Shown here: one piece after another, positions 35,336 to 47,890 of the stretch
How the letters are laid out: every line of letters starts with the position of its first letter
Position numbering within the stretch: the stretch's first letter is position 1
Assembly (NCBI GenBank): GCA_028023455.1
Contig: JAQFVV010000018.1
Coordinates: 8,540,679-8,604,678, forward strand
Direction of reading: 5' to 3'
DNA from: Epiperipatus broadwayi
Lineage: Eukaryota; Onychophora; Udeonychophora; Euonychophora; Peripatidae
DNA length: 64,000 nucleotides
Notes under the pieces: generated by a model
What the model was told of the DNA's origin: nothing
The model's database searches: none
The model's input: the letters and a program-made list of their open reading frames with translations, nothing else
Program-made: the position numbers and the translations under genes

Positions 35336-35756
35336 ACCCCAAACCCACATCTCCAATGAAACCAAAAGAAAACCTGATCACCCAAAGAAAATTTGGCACC
35401 CTAAAAAGTCAAAAAAATAACTGACATTGTTTAATACCAGTGTCTGCAGACCTTTCAGATAATTGCCACACTCCCATGAAAATCAGTAGACTATCACCTA
35501 TGTTACCCAGCCAACTCAACCATATGTACAACTAAACCTGGCTTGCATATGTAAATACAGCAGTGTAGAGCATATAAATTTATGTAATCTTGTGTAAAAT
35601 CGATAAAGCATCTTTTATATATGTAAAACTATAACTAAAGATTGTCCATGTAACCATGGCAATGAAAGCTTTGTAAAACTATGGTAACTAATCCACTGCT
35701 TGTAACAATTGTTCCAGTCCTGAGTAAATCAATAAATCAATTTTTACATATATAAA
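35336..35756. other. Unassigned non-coding stretch
   Basis: Mixed-composition sequence between the C-rich repeat and the CT tract. Its composition suggests more repeat-derived DNA, but no family was identified. Confidence 0.4.
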
Positions 35757-35826
35757 CGCTCTCTCCCTCTCTTTCTCCCTCTCCCCCTCCCTCCCCTCCT
35801 TCTCCCTCTCCTCCCTCCCTTCCTCC

Positions 35827-35862
<36 letters not shown>
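35757..35862. repeat. CT-rich microsatellite
   Basis: CTCTCCCT-type polypyrimidine run ending in pure (CT)n, about 105 bases upstream (plus-strand sense) of the receptor exon. On the receptor's strand it is a polypurine run just inside the intron after the donor site. Confidence 0.95.
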
Positions 35863-35864
<2 letters not shown>

Positions 35865-35966
35865 GTTTATGTACATAAATATACAGGCAATATTGAATAA
35901 TCAAATATTTAAAAATATAAGATTAAACAAAGTAAATTTGCAACATTTAAAAAATTATATATTTAC

Positions 35967-36032
35967 CTGACACATCATGTCTCTTCCGCTTTCATCTTCA
36001 AACATAGTTAAAATTATTCTTCCATCTGATTC
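35967..36032 (-). CDS. GABA-B-type receptor exon, ligand-binding domain (22 codons)
   Basis: This small exon lies immediately upstream, in the transcript, of the exon at 21282-21485. It encodes ESDGRIILTMFEDESGRDMM followed by Cys-Gln. The family pattern at this place is xxRIIxxxFxExxARxVFCxAYK, so RII, F.E and the Cys are all where expected. The next exon supplies AYK. The acceptor reads TTTTATCAG before GAA and the donor is GTAAAT after CAG. The length is 66 bases, phase 0-0. The gene therefore runs on the minus strand across a 14480-base intron. Earlier exons (N-terminal lobe) should lie beyond 36032 but were not recognised. It is short, so the assignment leans on its in-frame fit with the larger exon. 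Confidence 0.78.
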
Positions 36033-36411
36033 CTGATAAAAAAGGTGATACATTTCAGATATATATTACACTGTAAAACAAATACGTCCAATTTCATTAA
36101 TAGATAATATCTATAATATTTTAATCAATTTTTTAATAAATCCAATAATTCAAATGTTGCAAATATTAAGTGAATCTATCTAGTATAAAATCTAAATCCT
36201 TAGAAAACAAAAAAATTAACTATTTTCTTTCTGCTTGTTTAAGCTTATAAATCTGCTTAAACTACAGAGTCTAGTACACTGTATTACAAATGTTATAAAA
36301 TTAGGTCATGTGATATATGACTTGATTTCCTTGCAATTACTGTTTTTGCTCTTACAGCTTTGGTGATTTTATATTGCTAAATCTATTAATATAAGGTGTA
36401 TCTGATCTTGG
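36033..36411. other. Intron sequence upstream of the 22-codon receptor exon
   Basis: AT-rich with a T-rich tract near the acceptor on the minus strand. A block at about 36293-36345 (TTATAAAATTAGGTCATGTG and on) recurs at about 36840-36890 as a direct repeat, bracketing the dispersed repeat between them. Confidence 0.5.
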
Positions 36412-36620
36412 TTCAATCCCATCATCATCAGCCATTATCAATCCACTGCAGGATGAAGGTCTCTCCAAGTTCAATCCATCTTTTCCTATCTTTAGCTTCT
36501 CTTCTTCACATCACCACTGCACACTTTCTTATTTTATCCATTCATCTCACATGAGGTCTCTTTCTGGGTATTTTACAATCTCTTGAAATCCAGTCTCATA
36601 TGGCTATTTAAGTTAGATAG
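36412..36620. repeat. Dispersed repeat (CCACTGCAGGATGAAGG type)
   Basis: It contains TATCAATCCACTGCAGGATG followed by AAGGTCTCTCCAAGTTCAAT, and then CTTCTCTTCTTCAC and TTATTTTATCCATTC. The same ordered blocks occur at 42973-43081. Repeats of this look are widespread in invertebrate genomes. The family was not named from sequence alone. Confidence 0.6.
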
Positions 36621-39600
36621 CTGGATTTGAAGACACGTGGATGTCTGAAAATTTCAGATTTTCTAGTTAATAGTTAATCATTAGATAAAGTGCTGGGATT
36701 GATCTGGTATTTTAAATCTAATGCTAGAATATCCTAGGGCCTCACTGGCTAAAAACGCCAGACTGGTCTGAGGATAGGGATATTCTGAAAAGCTTGTTAA
36801 AAAGCTATTGGCATGATCATTATATAACAGTTGAATACAAGCTTATAAAATTAAGTCACGTGGTATATGATTTGGTTTTCTTACAAAAAAAAAAAACTAA
36901 AAACACTTCTGTAGAACAAAAATTATTCAGCACTTCTCAGATATATAATCACTCTATTTCTACCTTATTTAAATCATTACTCGTGTCTGGATATTATTAA
37001 ATATTTAATTCTTATAATAGAAAACATACAGTTCCCAGATGATGGAATTATCCAGTTCTGCTATATACACTACAGATTTTATCATTCACATTGTATATTT
37101 TAAAATGGTACATTAATATTAAATTTTCTCTGTAATTTCTCTTTCTATCTATCTATTTATCTTATTCACAAATACTCTTATGATAAATTCAATTTTATTT
37201 TTTGTTTGTTTGTTTTTTGTCTTTAAAATTATCGCATCACTTGGGTCCTACCATTTATTATTGTAAATATCTTTCATTTCAATACTGATCTTTTTATTTT
37301 TTGTATTAACCTTTTATTCCTATGTATTTCTTAACTTTCATTATTATTTAAAACTTCCTAAAATTGTTGTCTAGTGAAAAATGTAATTCAAAAAAACCTG
37401 GCGTTCCGATTTTATATTATTTCATATGTTACACTTTTTAAGAGATAACATTAAAAACCAAGAAAAAATAATTTTGAAAAGACTAAATTTGAAAGGGCTG
37501 GTTTATAGGATAATGAGAGTAAGCGACAAGAGGAAGGTTGTGAAAACTGAAGCAATGAATAGTTTTATTACTTGATTCAGTTATTAAAAGATGTAGAAAT
37601 GTAAGGATTAAAAAAAAAGAAATGAACATTGTAAAAATATGTTATCAAATGCAGGGTTTTTAGATGTTAGAATATTAAATTTTAAAAATTAATAAATAAA
37701 ACTAATGTTGAATTGTTGGTGAAAATAAATCACACAGAAAGATCATGAAAAAATAATGATTTGATTGAAGGTATGGGTTTGTGTTTGGAAAAAGCGAATA
37801 AATAAAGATAGTACTAAGCTTTGATAGATGAAAATTTAAACAAGATTTGTGGATTTAACATAAACTAAAAAACAGTGGTATTATTTTTTTAGAAATTTTA
37901 AATATGTAATACACGAGTCAACATACTTGAAATTAGATGTAAATAAATGTGAAGGAATGTAAACTCCAAACATAGTGTGAAATTCATTTTTACTATGATT
38001 GTTATATACTATATAAAAAAACTGATAAAAAATCTATTTAATATAGATGCATTTTAGAAATAATTTTCTTTATTAATTGTTTTGGAGCACTTCCCTTAAC
38101 CCATATAAATATAATCGCTTTCTGATTTATATTATCAATATAGCGACAATCAGCTGACTCAAAATATGAATATTTGGTACAGTTGCTCTTCTTATATAAC
38201 CATACATTAACCAAGGTAAAATCAGAGATTTATTCTATTAAAAATCTTAAGAAACCCATCATCAAAATAGTATTAAACAGCTCAGTTTTATTACATGCAA
38301 ATAAAAATGAAAAGATATTAACTAGCATTAAAATATATCACACACGTTGATTCTATATATTCTTCACATTTATTTATATCTAATTTAAAATTGATTATTT
38401 ATTGCAGGTGTCAATATCGATTACTTAATTAAGGTTTTTAATAAAACGAATATTTGATTCGGCCGTGATTAGCTTATAGTTCTTATAAAATAGGCAACAT
38501 TTAATTATTCGTGTTTTGATATCAAGACGATTACCATTGTAGTTTTAATATAAGTTGTGATTTATATTTGTGTAGATTATTGGAAGTACTCCAAAGCATC
38601 TGATAAATGAAGTTATTTCTACATGCATGTATACTGCACTGCAATTTGCCAATTTTTTTCTTTGTAATATGGCAACCACAGTCAAAATGCACTGCAAATG
38701 AACATTAGAGCTGACTACTTTTCCAATTTTTTTAATGCGATATATGTTTATCAGAAATACTGATTTGTTTAAACAGATGGATTGTATCTATTAAAGATGG
38801 AAAGTAAGTATAAAGTAAATTAGTTAAAGTAAATTTTTTTGTTCATTATGCAAAAAGAAGGGAGATATATATTATAAAAGTATAAAAATAAGAATTATAT
38901 TTAGCAATTATTTTTTTAATGAATGAGCAAAAAATCAACAGATAAACAGTCATTCTTTGTGACAGGATTTAAAAGAGGCATACTATAAATTCTTAGGTAA
39001 ATCATCGTTAAGCCAATGTTATAAAAAAAAACTATTATCAATATTTTTTGCTGTATTTCAGAAATACGTGATAATAATAGTTATAAAATTAATCCAATTT
39101 GAAAAGTAATTATATTAATACTAATAATCATTAATTCTCAAACCAACCATGAATGAAATGCCCATCAATAAACTAGCTGTTGTTATCATAAATCTTAAAA
39201 TTAAAGTGGGTGCACTTTAAGAGTGACCTTTATTAGCATAGCCCCATCTAAATAATACTAAAGAGAATTATATAGATAACTACGCCCATAAACATTCCAT
39301 ATATTCTTCATCTAGAGCTATTACACAATAATTCGGTAATTGTATGTGTGAACAATAAAAAATACACAATACTCAATCTATTCTACGATTAAATAATTTC
39401 ACTGAAACAACCTAAATAATGATTAATAAATTTATTGATTAATTAGTAATAAAAAATTTAAAGGTCTGATAAATACTCTACATTAGAAATAGATAGTTCT
39501 GATTTTGATTTTGATATTTTTTCAATATATTGACAAACAAAACTATATTTATAACTCTAAATTCTAGTTTGTAAATACATAAATTACTCAGATTCCACAG

Positions 39601-41440
39601 TTGTCAGATAGTGTGATGAACTTCAGATAGGAAAATCAACTGTGAATTAGAAACAAAGAATACCCTACCAAGAATATTTTCTGATGCCTTGTGGGAAGAA
39701 TGTTTCATTATACAACTATGTATTATTTTAGATCAAAATAAGTCTTTTCTGTACCCCATTTTTTTCCTCCTGATCATCATGAGCTTCCCATGCCATCAGT
39801 CATCTCTCTATGCTAATTATGGTGATAGGATGGTGTGTGTGTGCAAACTACTCTATTCTTTAACTAGATGCACAGCATTTTTGACTCCAGTTATCTTTTT
39901 ATTTTTTTTAGCTCAAGAATTAAAAAAGAAATGACAGGAACGGATTTAATAATCCAGTCCTTAATTGTAATTTTTACTTGAGGCAATACAATCACTAATG
40001 AGTCAGTCTGAAACTGGATTTGAATCAGCAGTTCTGGCTGGCAAAAATTGTATATTTAGGCAATTCTATTTGGGGATCTTCTGCATTCCAAAATGTTATC
40101 TAAAAATGGTTTGACATACAGTCTGGTTAAGTTGTCATGCTTAACAGTTTACTCGTAAAAATGATTGAAAAAATAATATTAGGATAATAGTAAAGCTGGG
40201 AAAAATTGTAATACTAAAGATACAGAAATTTTGACTATCAAATCAAATAAAAAGGCAAATAGAATGAGAATTTGGCCTTTATGTACATTTTTTATTATGA
40301 TAAAAAAGAGAGTTTTGACCATATATTTTTCGAGTGTAAGATTTTGAAAGATGATCAGAAAATTTTATGAAGATGGACAGAAACACCAATGTGACAAGAA
40401 CACGAATAGTAGGACATTATAACTAAAAAACAACTTTTTATTTAAATGGGACAGCAGGAGAAAAAAATATTTTATAATAAAGAGACTAATTTGATAATTG
40501 CAGATTGTAGAAACTGATAGGAGAAAAGAAACAAATGTATTAGCTATAATGCATAATATTTTCAGAGAAAGACAATATTTTACATGATTAACAGAATCTT
40601 TGGGCATATAGCCTATACCAGATTGAAACAGTTTTTGATCATATTATATATGATAAATGCTAAGAGTAAATTAAAATTATTAGAAAATTACAATTTATGG
40701 AAGAAATTTCTAATTGAATTAATTTGAAGAGATTTTAGTCAATTTGATTAAGATATACTAAAATATGTCAAAGAAATATATGATCATATTTCCACTACCT
40801 TTAAAAAAATAGAATAAATATTCCAGAGAATTATACACATATATACAACTGTAGAAATTGGAATAATACTTAATTTTTTTCCAGAAAATTGTAGACCTAT
40901 ATAAGGCATTAGAAATCGGAATAAATGCTTAAAAACTTTAATAAATAAAAGAGGGAAATATCATGAAAATTCAAAATATATTTAAAAATCACATTAAAAT
41001 CGCATCGTACAAATTATATTGAAGCCAAAAATATTTATGACAATAAAGAAATTGTTATTAAAGTTACAACAGAAAGTCTAAAGTCAACGAAAAAAAAATA
41101 AACATCTTCAATTTGTCATATGATTTATGTGAATGGAAAATATTTACTACTAAAATATAATAGTTTTAGAGAAAATATTTTAAAAAATGATGAAATTGTA
41201 GGATATATATATAATAAAGAAAAAGATTGTGATTTAAAAACGTGATAGATTTATTTTTAGAGAGAGTAAGAAATAATATACAGATTACGAATAAAATAGC
41301 TGAAAAAAAATTAGAAAGATTATTAAAAAATGAAATAGAAAAAGTAGATATAAATAAGGATTTTATGAATAAATAGTACATAACTTAATAGTAATAACCG
41401 ATATAAACGATTTCACAAAAAGAGAGGTTGCATTATAACT
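36621..41440. other. Long AT-rich stretch without recognised genes
   Basis: I read this stretch on both strands and found no conserved coding motif, palindrome or element terminus. The 36794-37000 and 39689-39934 plus-strand frames and the 40365-40607 and 41166-41381 minus-strand frames are short, AT-driven and unsupported. About 40700-41400 shows short repeated purine-rich blocks that may be old PLE-related sequence continuous with the fragment that follows. Confidence 0.45.
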
Positions 41441-41449
41441 CATTGCAAA

Positions 41450-42112
41450 CAAGGACAGTGCAACAGTTTAAAGAATGGGATAAAATGTTGAAAAATTGGC
41501 AATAGAGGGAGTTATATGAAAGGAGTATATAAAAAAGAGGCTAATAAATTTTTTTAAAATATTCAATTATAGTTGTAAAGAGAGAAGTAAAAGTTATAGA
41601 GAGGTAAGTAAATTAAAAAAATAAAAATAAGAAATGAAAATAGGAAAATTAAAATAGAGATAAGAGTAAGAATAAAATAGGTATTGTTAATAAGGGAATA
41701 AATATATAAAGTAATAGAAGATAATAAAAGATGTTAGGTAATAAGTATGTAGAAAAATAAATGAAAAGGTTATAATGATATATTAAAGACTAAATGTGGA
41801 ATGATAGATAAGATGGAATAAAATAAAAAATAAGAATAAAATGAAAGTCAAAATAAATTTAAAAAATAATAAGAAACTATAAGTAAGAAATAAGATAAGT
41901 AAAGCTATATAGTTAAAGTTAAATATGACTATGAATGGTAATGTAAAATATGTTTATTAATATGTATACAAAATAATGATTATATGTTTAAATGTTCTAG
42001 CTAATGATAAAGACTGCAGGACAATTGAAATTGTAAGCAAAATAAAGAAGGAATTAAATAAAAAAGATTCCATTAAAGTGTTTAAGAGGAGATGATAACA
42101 AAATTGTTTTCG
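41450..42112 (+). mobile_element. PLE 3' tail fragment (same family as the palindrome)
   Basis: Its blocks match the right arm at 31110-31765: GGAGTATATAAAAAAGAGGC (41521; 31170), the AAGTAAAATTTATAGAG-like block and GTTAAAGTTAAATATGA (about 41912; 31557). It ends in the tail with TAATGATAAAGACTGCAGGA (42002), a damaged hammerhead-like motif. The GIY-YIG coding part is absent. At its 3' end the orientation flips to a minus-strand PLE reverse transcriptase. Confidence 0.7.
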
Positions 42113-42119
42113 TATGTAT

Positions 42120-44400
42120 ATCTTTAAATAATCTGCATGTTAGGTAGATTGGGAAATATAGCTTTTAAATAATCTGTAGATTTTAATATGTTGAAATGCT
42201 TTTCCAGTATATGATTGATATTAGGTAAGTCACTACTAAAGTGATGAAATTTCTGTTTCTTGTTAGGATATCACAAATTTACCAATATATCATATAGAAC
42301 CTTATTTTGTTGAAGAAATTTCTCATTACTACAAATCCTTCTAATTCTTACAAAATTACTTATGAGAGCTATTAATCTTTAAATGACTTGGATGGTTATT
42401 ATAAAAATGTAGATAGCTATGTTCATCAGTTGGTTTTCTATATGCAGTAGTAGTAAGAGTTTTATTAGTGTTAATAATTTTAACATAAAGAAAATGGGCA
42501 ATTATATTAGAAAGATTCATTGTAAAACTTATATATTTATAAAATTATTTATATAATCTAAGAATTTATGAAGTTCAACTTCATTATTTGGCCATATCAT
42601 AAAAATATCATCTATATATCTAAGTCAAGTGTGAGTTTAAACCTAGCATTACTAATTATGCAGGATTCCAGTTGCACCTTAAAACTATTGGCATAACTGA
42701 CTTGACACCATTTTTGTACCCATGCTTGTAGAATTTAAAGTAGAAAAATTATTTCTTAAGATTCATTGTATTAATTCAGTAATAGTTGTAATAAGACTGT
42801 GACTATATTCTCTATCTTGTAAAGAATATCTAATAATCCCAATTTCATCATCATAAAGTATATTAGTGTACAGTGTGGCAATATCTAAAGCTACCAAAAA
42901 ATAAGCAACTGGTAGTTGATATTTAATATTTTTTTAAAAAATTAAAAGGAAATGTGCATAAGAACTAAATTAATATCAATCCACTATAGAATGAAGGTTT
43001 TTCCAAGTTCAATCCATCTTCTCCAATCTCTAGCCTCTCTTCTTCACTTATCCCCAGACAATTCTTTATTTCATCTACTAATAAAATTGTCAACATATGG
43101 TGACATATTTTTGTAGGTCAATCAATGCTTGATATTTTGTTTTATATCCTTTAGGCTTGAAAGTATATACTTGAATAATTTTTCCGTAGCAGCTTTCATT
43201 TAAAAGTTCCAGAGCTTTATTAAGATGATAATCTTTGTTCATGATTACTATTGATCCCTCTTTGTCTGCTGGTTTAATAATAATGTCTTCTCTTTTCTTT
43301 AAATCATACAATATATACTTTTCACTGATGTCAAATTACTTTTATATTTATTTTGTTATTTATATCTATTTTTTTAATAACATTCTGATGTACATTATCA
43401 ATATATGCATCTAACAAAACATTTATTTAATGTGATGATATCAAGTTAGACAGTAATTTGTTAATAATATTTCATTCTTGGTTATCAAAAAATTCTCTTA
43501 ATCTGAGTCTCCATGAAAAATTATCTAAATCCTGATAAATTCTAAATTTATTCTTTCAATAATATGATCAGACTGTGGAACAAACAGATAAATCATTAGA
43601 AGAGAACATTCTGCATCACTAAGTTCAATGCTAGATATTTATTTAAAATATTGTTCTTCTTATTAACTAAATGAAAAGATTTATTCTTATTAATATTTGA
43701 ATAGTAATTACAAATATTGCAGTTATCAGTAATTGAGTGTTGTTAGTGCAATTAGAGGAATATGTAGCTCCATGAATCAGTGCTACATCAATACAACTAG
43801 ATATATCTAATGATAACCTTACAACACTATGTGATGTATTTGAAGATGATGCAAATGACTGATCAATATCAGTTCCCAACTTACTAATTGTTTATATCAT
43901 ACCAGATGTAGAAACATTTGGCATATTATGACCATCAGAAGTTTTACACCTGATTTATATTTTAGAAAATAATTGTTCAAACCCTGGTTTATTAGAAAAC
44001 TTTACCACACTTCTAAACCAATAATTCATTTTCTTATGGAATTATTTTACTAACATTTTTTTCTTTCAAAATAATCCATTCCTGAAATTCCTTTCATTAA
44101 CTGTATTCATTAAATTATCATTGCCAAAATCTACAATTCCTTTTTTAATTAACTTAAGTGTTACCACAAATGAATATTTCAAAATATATATTATGGTGTG
44201 ATAGATGTTTGTTTATTGTATGGTTCCGTTTAATTTTAATTTCTCTAAGAAGTTGTTCTATGGTGGCATTAATTCTTATTTTGAAACCTTTGGGAATAAT
44301 GTTATTGCCAATAAAATATTGCAGATTATTAATGTGCTGTCTATTTCTAACTAACTTGTCATATAATTTTCTGAGTTTAAACAATAATGCACTTTGTAAT
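42120..44400 (-). pseudogene. Penelope-like element reverse transcriptase, nearly full length but broken
   Basis: Read 44400 to 42120, the order is that of a PLE RT. N-terminal frame 44384-44154 (KLYDKLVRNRQHINNL, IIPKGFKIRI); DLDNFSWRLRLREFF (about 43550-43485); IIIKPADKEGSIVIM (frame 43311-43090); FLVALDIATLYTNILYDDE (about 42900-42842); the catalytic box RYIDDIFMIW (about 42620-42590) with both Asp intact; AYRKPTDEHSYLHFYNNHPS (about 42450-42390). A dispersed repeat (42973-43081) sits where the fingers-palm linker should be, and the spacing is short there, so sequence was lost. Several stops and frameshifts occur. No GIY-YIG follows; instead a plus-strand PLE tail abuts it at 42115. The RT segments come from a copy distinct from the 12-kb element, as residues differ throughout. 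Confidence 0.85.
42973..43081. repeat. Dispersed repeat inside the PLE RT
   Basis: It contains TATCAATCCACTATAGAATG followed by AAGG, TTTCCAAGTTCAATCCATCT and CTCTCTTCTTCAC, matching 36434-36560. It interrupts the PLE RT coding sequence, so it inserted, or was left by repair, after the PLE. Confidence 0.6.
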
Positions 44401-46100
44401 ATTGATCAAATATTTCTAAGTCATTTATTCTGCAGTTATTCTTAAAGATTGATGTATTAATTAATGTCAGATGTTTGATTTGTTGTGTATTGGAAATACT
44501 CTTATTGTGGATTTTGTTCTAAGTTAGATATATTAGGTTCATGATCCATCTAAAAAATATATACCAGTTATCAATTCATCACTTTGCTGATTAATAAAAT
44601 CTACCTCCAAATTACCTAGATGTCTTTAGTAGTATTTAAATGTTGTTTCAAATAAACAACTACTATTAATGTGCTGAGTCACTGAAATCAAACTATCATA
44701 TTGTTGAGTTTTAGAAATAGTCATTCTTAAGAAGTCTTTTTTTGGGAAATGTTGAAGATTATATATATATATATATATTGTACCAGAATAGTTTGAAGAC
44801 ATCAAGGTCTCATTCGCTTCAATATAAAGGCCCTTAGCATCTACACCCAAATTCCTACTCCAGTTCTGTATAGCTATAATTAGCTTTTTGGGTACTATTA
44901 AATCCATCCCTTGGGACATCACCCATACTCAATCTTTATGAAATTGGTTTATGGATCTTAGAGTCTCTTTACCTATTGATCGAAGGCCAACCACTAAGCT
45001 AGCTCAGAGATAAAACAAAACAAATCATTTTCACTGTTATTATGTGCATATTTACCCTCCTATATAAATATTTTTGATGATAATATCACTTCTATCCTCC
45101 TTCCTAGGCATGAGAGAGAACTAGACCCAAAATATATAATCAGCCATTAGGACTGTTGTATATACCAAAATATATATATGATCAATATTTTACATATCAT
45201 GACTAAAATTACCCTTTTCATCTTTTTACTTGGGTTCATAATGTATCTTTACTTGATGATGACTTATGAGCAACATTCAAAAGGAGTTTTATGATTCATA
45301 AATAAACATATAAGTGGTTTATTTTCAATCTCTGATTCAGTTTTATTCCGATGTTACTACATAATGGTTACGTCATAAAATAATAAAGATAAAATGACTC
45401 TTAGAATTTAATGAACATTTAATAATTAATAACAATAAGAGAAAAAAAATGGAAAGCATCACACATATTTTAATTATTATATTTAAATGTCTTTTCACCT
45501 AGTGTATATAATTTGGTCCCTTTGTGACATTCATATAAGTAATAAACAAATAAAAATGCAGATACACACCCTATCTTATCAACAATATTATAAAGTACAC
45601 ATCCCATAATTAATTTGTATCCATTCATAGCTCTGTATAATTTCTTCACTCATTGAATCGATACTAAAAAAACATTAGAATGTCTCCTGGTTATTATTAT
45701 TATTTCATATCCGTCTTTATCATTTTATTTTAGGTCTGTTCACAACTGACTTATATCCATGCATATATACATCATTTAGGGTTTAAACCTTCCTCATCAG
45801 AAAATGAAGCACTTCAATCAAAATATGAACATCTAGTTTAAAACAAACTATATCAAGAGATACCAACATATATGTGTATAAATCAATATATAACATTATT
45901 GATAAAACAAAATAAAAAATTGAAAAATAAATAGCATAATAGTAATATAATATTTAGTGATAACAAGACCCTCTTAATCATTAATACTTTGTTTGATATT
46001 TAAGGAGAAAGAAGCAAGGAGAAGTTAAAATGAAATGTCAATAGGTATTAATAAAATTTTGGTTTCATATTACCAATTGCTTGTGCTTCTGCATTTAGAA
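44401..46100. other. AT-rich stretch upstream of the PLE RT
   Basis: It may include 5' sequence of the minus-strand PLE up to about 45000, but the 98-codon frame at 44922-44626 has no clear family motif. An AT run lies at about 44761-44778. The rest shows no gene. Confidence 0.4.
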
Positions 46101-46112
46101 GTACTGTTGGTT

Positions 46113-46285
46113 AGCTTTTAAGCACACAACACATTTGAGTATATATGACATACTGATTATATGTGAATTTCCTTGACAATAAGCACAGAAAAAAAAAACT
46201 ACTTTTAAAGCACACATTATGGTTGAGTATACATATATATGTCACACTGATTATGGCATGCAAATTTCCTTGACTATTATATCAG
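46113..46285. repeat. Diverged ~88-bp tandem duplication
   Basis: Units starting AAGCACACAACACATTTGAG (46120) and AAGCACACATTATGGTTGAG (about 46209) both end in AATTTCCTTGAC. Confidence 0.6.
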
Positions 46286-47249
46286 TAACTATCTCCAAAA
46301 ATCACTGTTAAAATGATAATATATTTATGATATAGACAGACTGGTCACTATCTGAACTTATTCATGGGCAATCATGAATATGACTCAAATTAGGCTTTCT
46401 TCATGCTTTAGCTACTTCTCTGATATTTACTTCCTTACAGGGGATTGAGGAATGCCATCACTTTTTACATGGTCAGCCTTGGAGGTCTCTCTCTAATCTC
46501 CCTTTTATTCAGATGTGTCAGGATTCACAGTGGCTTCCAGACCTTCAAACAAAGTAATCTAGAGTCTTAGAAAGGCATTTCTTTTTAAATTACTAATTCT
46601 CACTTTCATTAGTTCTCATAAATAATAATATCTCAGCTTCTCTTTCAATATGTATTCATTTGGTATTACTGACATTACTGATCCCTTTTTGATATCAGCC
46701 TCATGATGGGAGTGTGTAATTGAGGTATTTACTATTCACTTGGGTGGGTTGAAATGTTTTTATCTTGCAAATGATTTATGATTAATTAATAGCCGAGCTT
46801 AAAATTAGTTTTGATAATCAAATAACAATCATTAGCAGTCTCTTTGATACTACATGCTTGCTAATGAGTTTTCTTTCCCTCTCTTTCTCTTTTTCTTAAA
46901 ATATTAACATACAATAAAAATAGAAATAATATAAAAATAAAAAACTGTGTCCTACAGAATTAAAACTTGAAATACTAATTAATTTTCTTGACTTGTATGA
47001 AGGCATCTGTCTGAGTTATCCCATCTATACATACACATATGCCAACACACATAGCCAAAAATTGATTTTTAATTGCCAATTAAAATTAGCAGAAATATTG
47101 TATTTTACCCACAGTTCATTTTCTTCTCAGTATTCTATCAGTGATTTTCAATAAAATATATATATATAACTAAATAAAAAATATTAAAAAACAATTCTCT
47201 CTTTTTTTTCTCTTCCTTTTCTGAAATAGTTAGGGTCTTATTTGGGTTT
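46286..47249. other. AT-rich spacer, nothing recognised
   Basis: No coding motif or repeat pair recognised. Confidence 0.5.
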
Positions 47250-47890
47250 AGAATTAATACTTTACAATATATAAATTAACACTTACATAATCCCAATATC
47301 AATAACAATCAACAAGGCAACTCCACCTTTATTTATGGTCCAATATATTTATATAGACACTAAAGATTGCAACTTGAACACAGAGATTAAATTATTGATA
47401 CAAAGAAGTTTAAATAAACCTCCTTAAACAAAGAAATATAACCTGTTCTAAATGCAGACTAATAAATATTCAATTATAACATTACAAACTGCAATTTTAG
47501 CTTTAAAATTGCACCCAAAGTATTACTCAAATAATAAGTATAATAATGTTCAAGGCTAAATGGGTTTATAAGTAATCATTAAAACCAGTTAACACTTAGA
47601 CAATTCCAATATTAATAACAATCAATCATCTGAAATTGTTTTCAAGGCAACCTTCTTTAACAATAAAGGTGGAATCCTACCTTTATTTATTGTCCAATAT
47701 ATTTATATAGACACTAATGATTGCAATTTGACAAAAGAGATTGAAATTATTGATCCAAAAATTTTAAATAAACTTCCTTAAACAGGTAATATAACCTGCT
47801 CTGATAATCAATTATAATATTAGAAGATGCAATTATAATATTTAAATTGCACCCAAAGTATTTCTTAAATAATAAGTGTAATCAAATTTT
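47250..47890. repeat. Diverged ~354-bp tandem duplication
   Basis: Two units share CAATATATTTATATAGACAC (47341 and 47695), AATAACAATCAA and TTGCACCCAAAGTATT in the same order. Moderate identity with indels. Non-coding. Confidence 0.75.

Noticed and set aside
45770-45810. Possible hammerhead core on the minus strand (CTGATGAGGAAGG)
   Set aside because: CUGAUGA is present but no GAAA block or stem I partner follows, so the fold cannot form.
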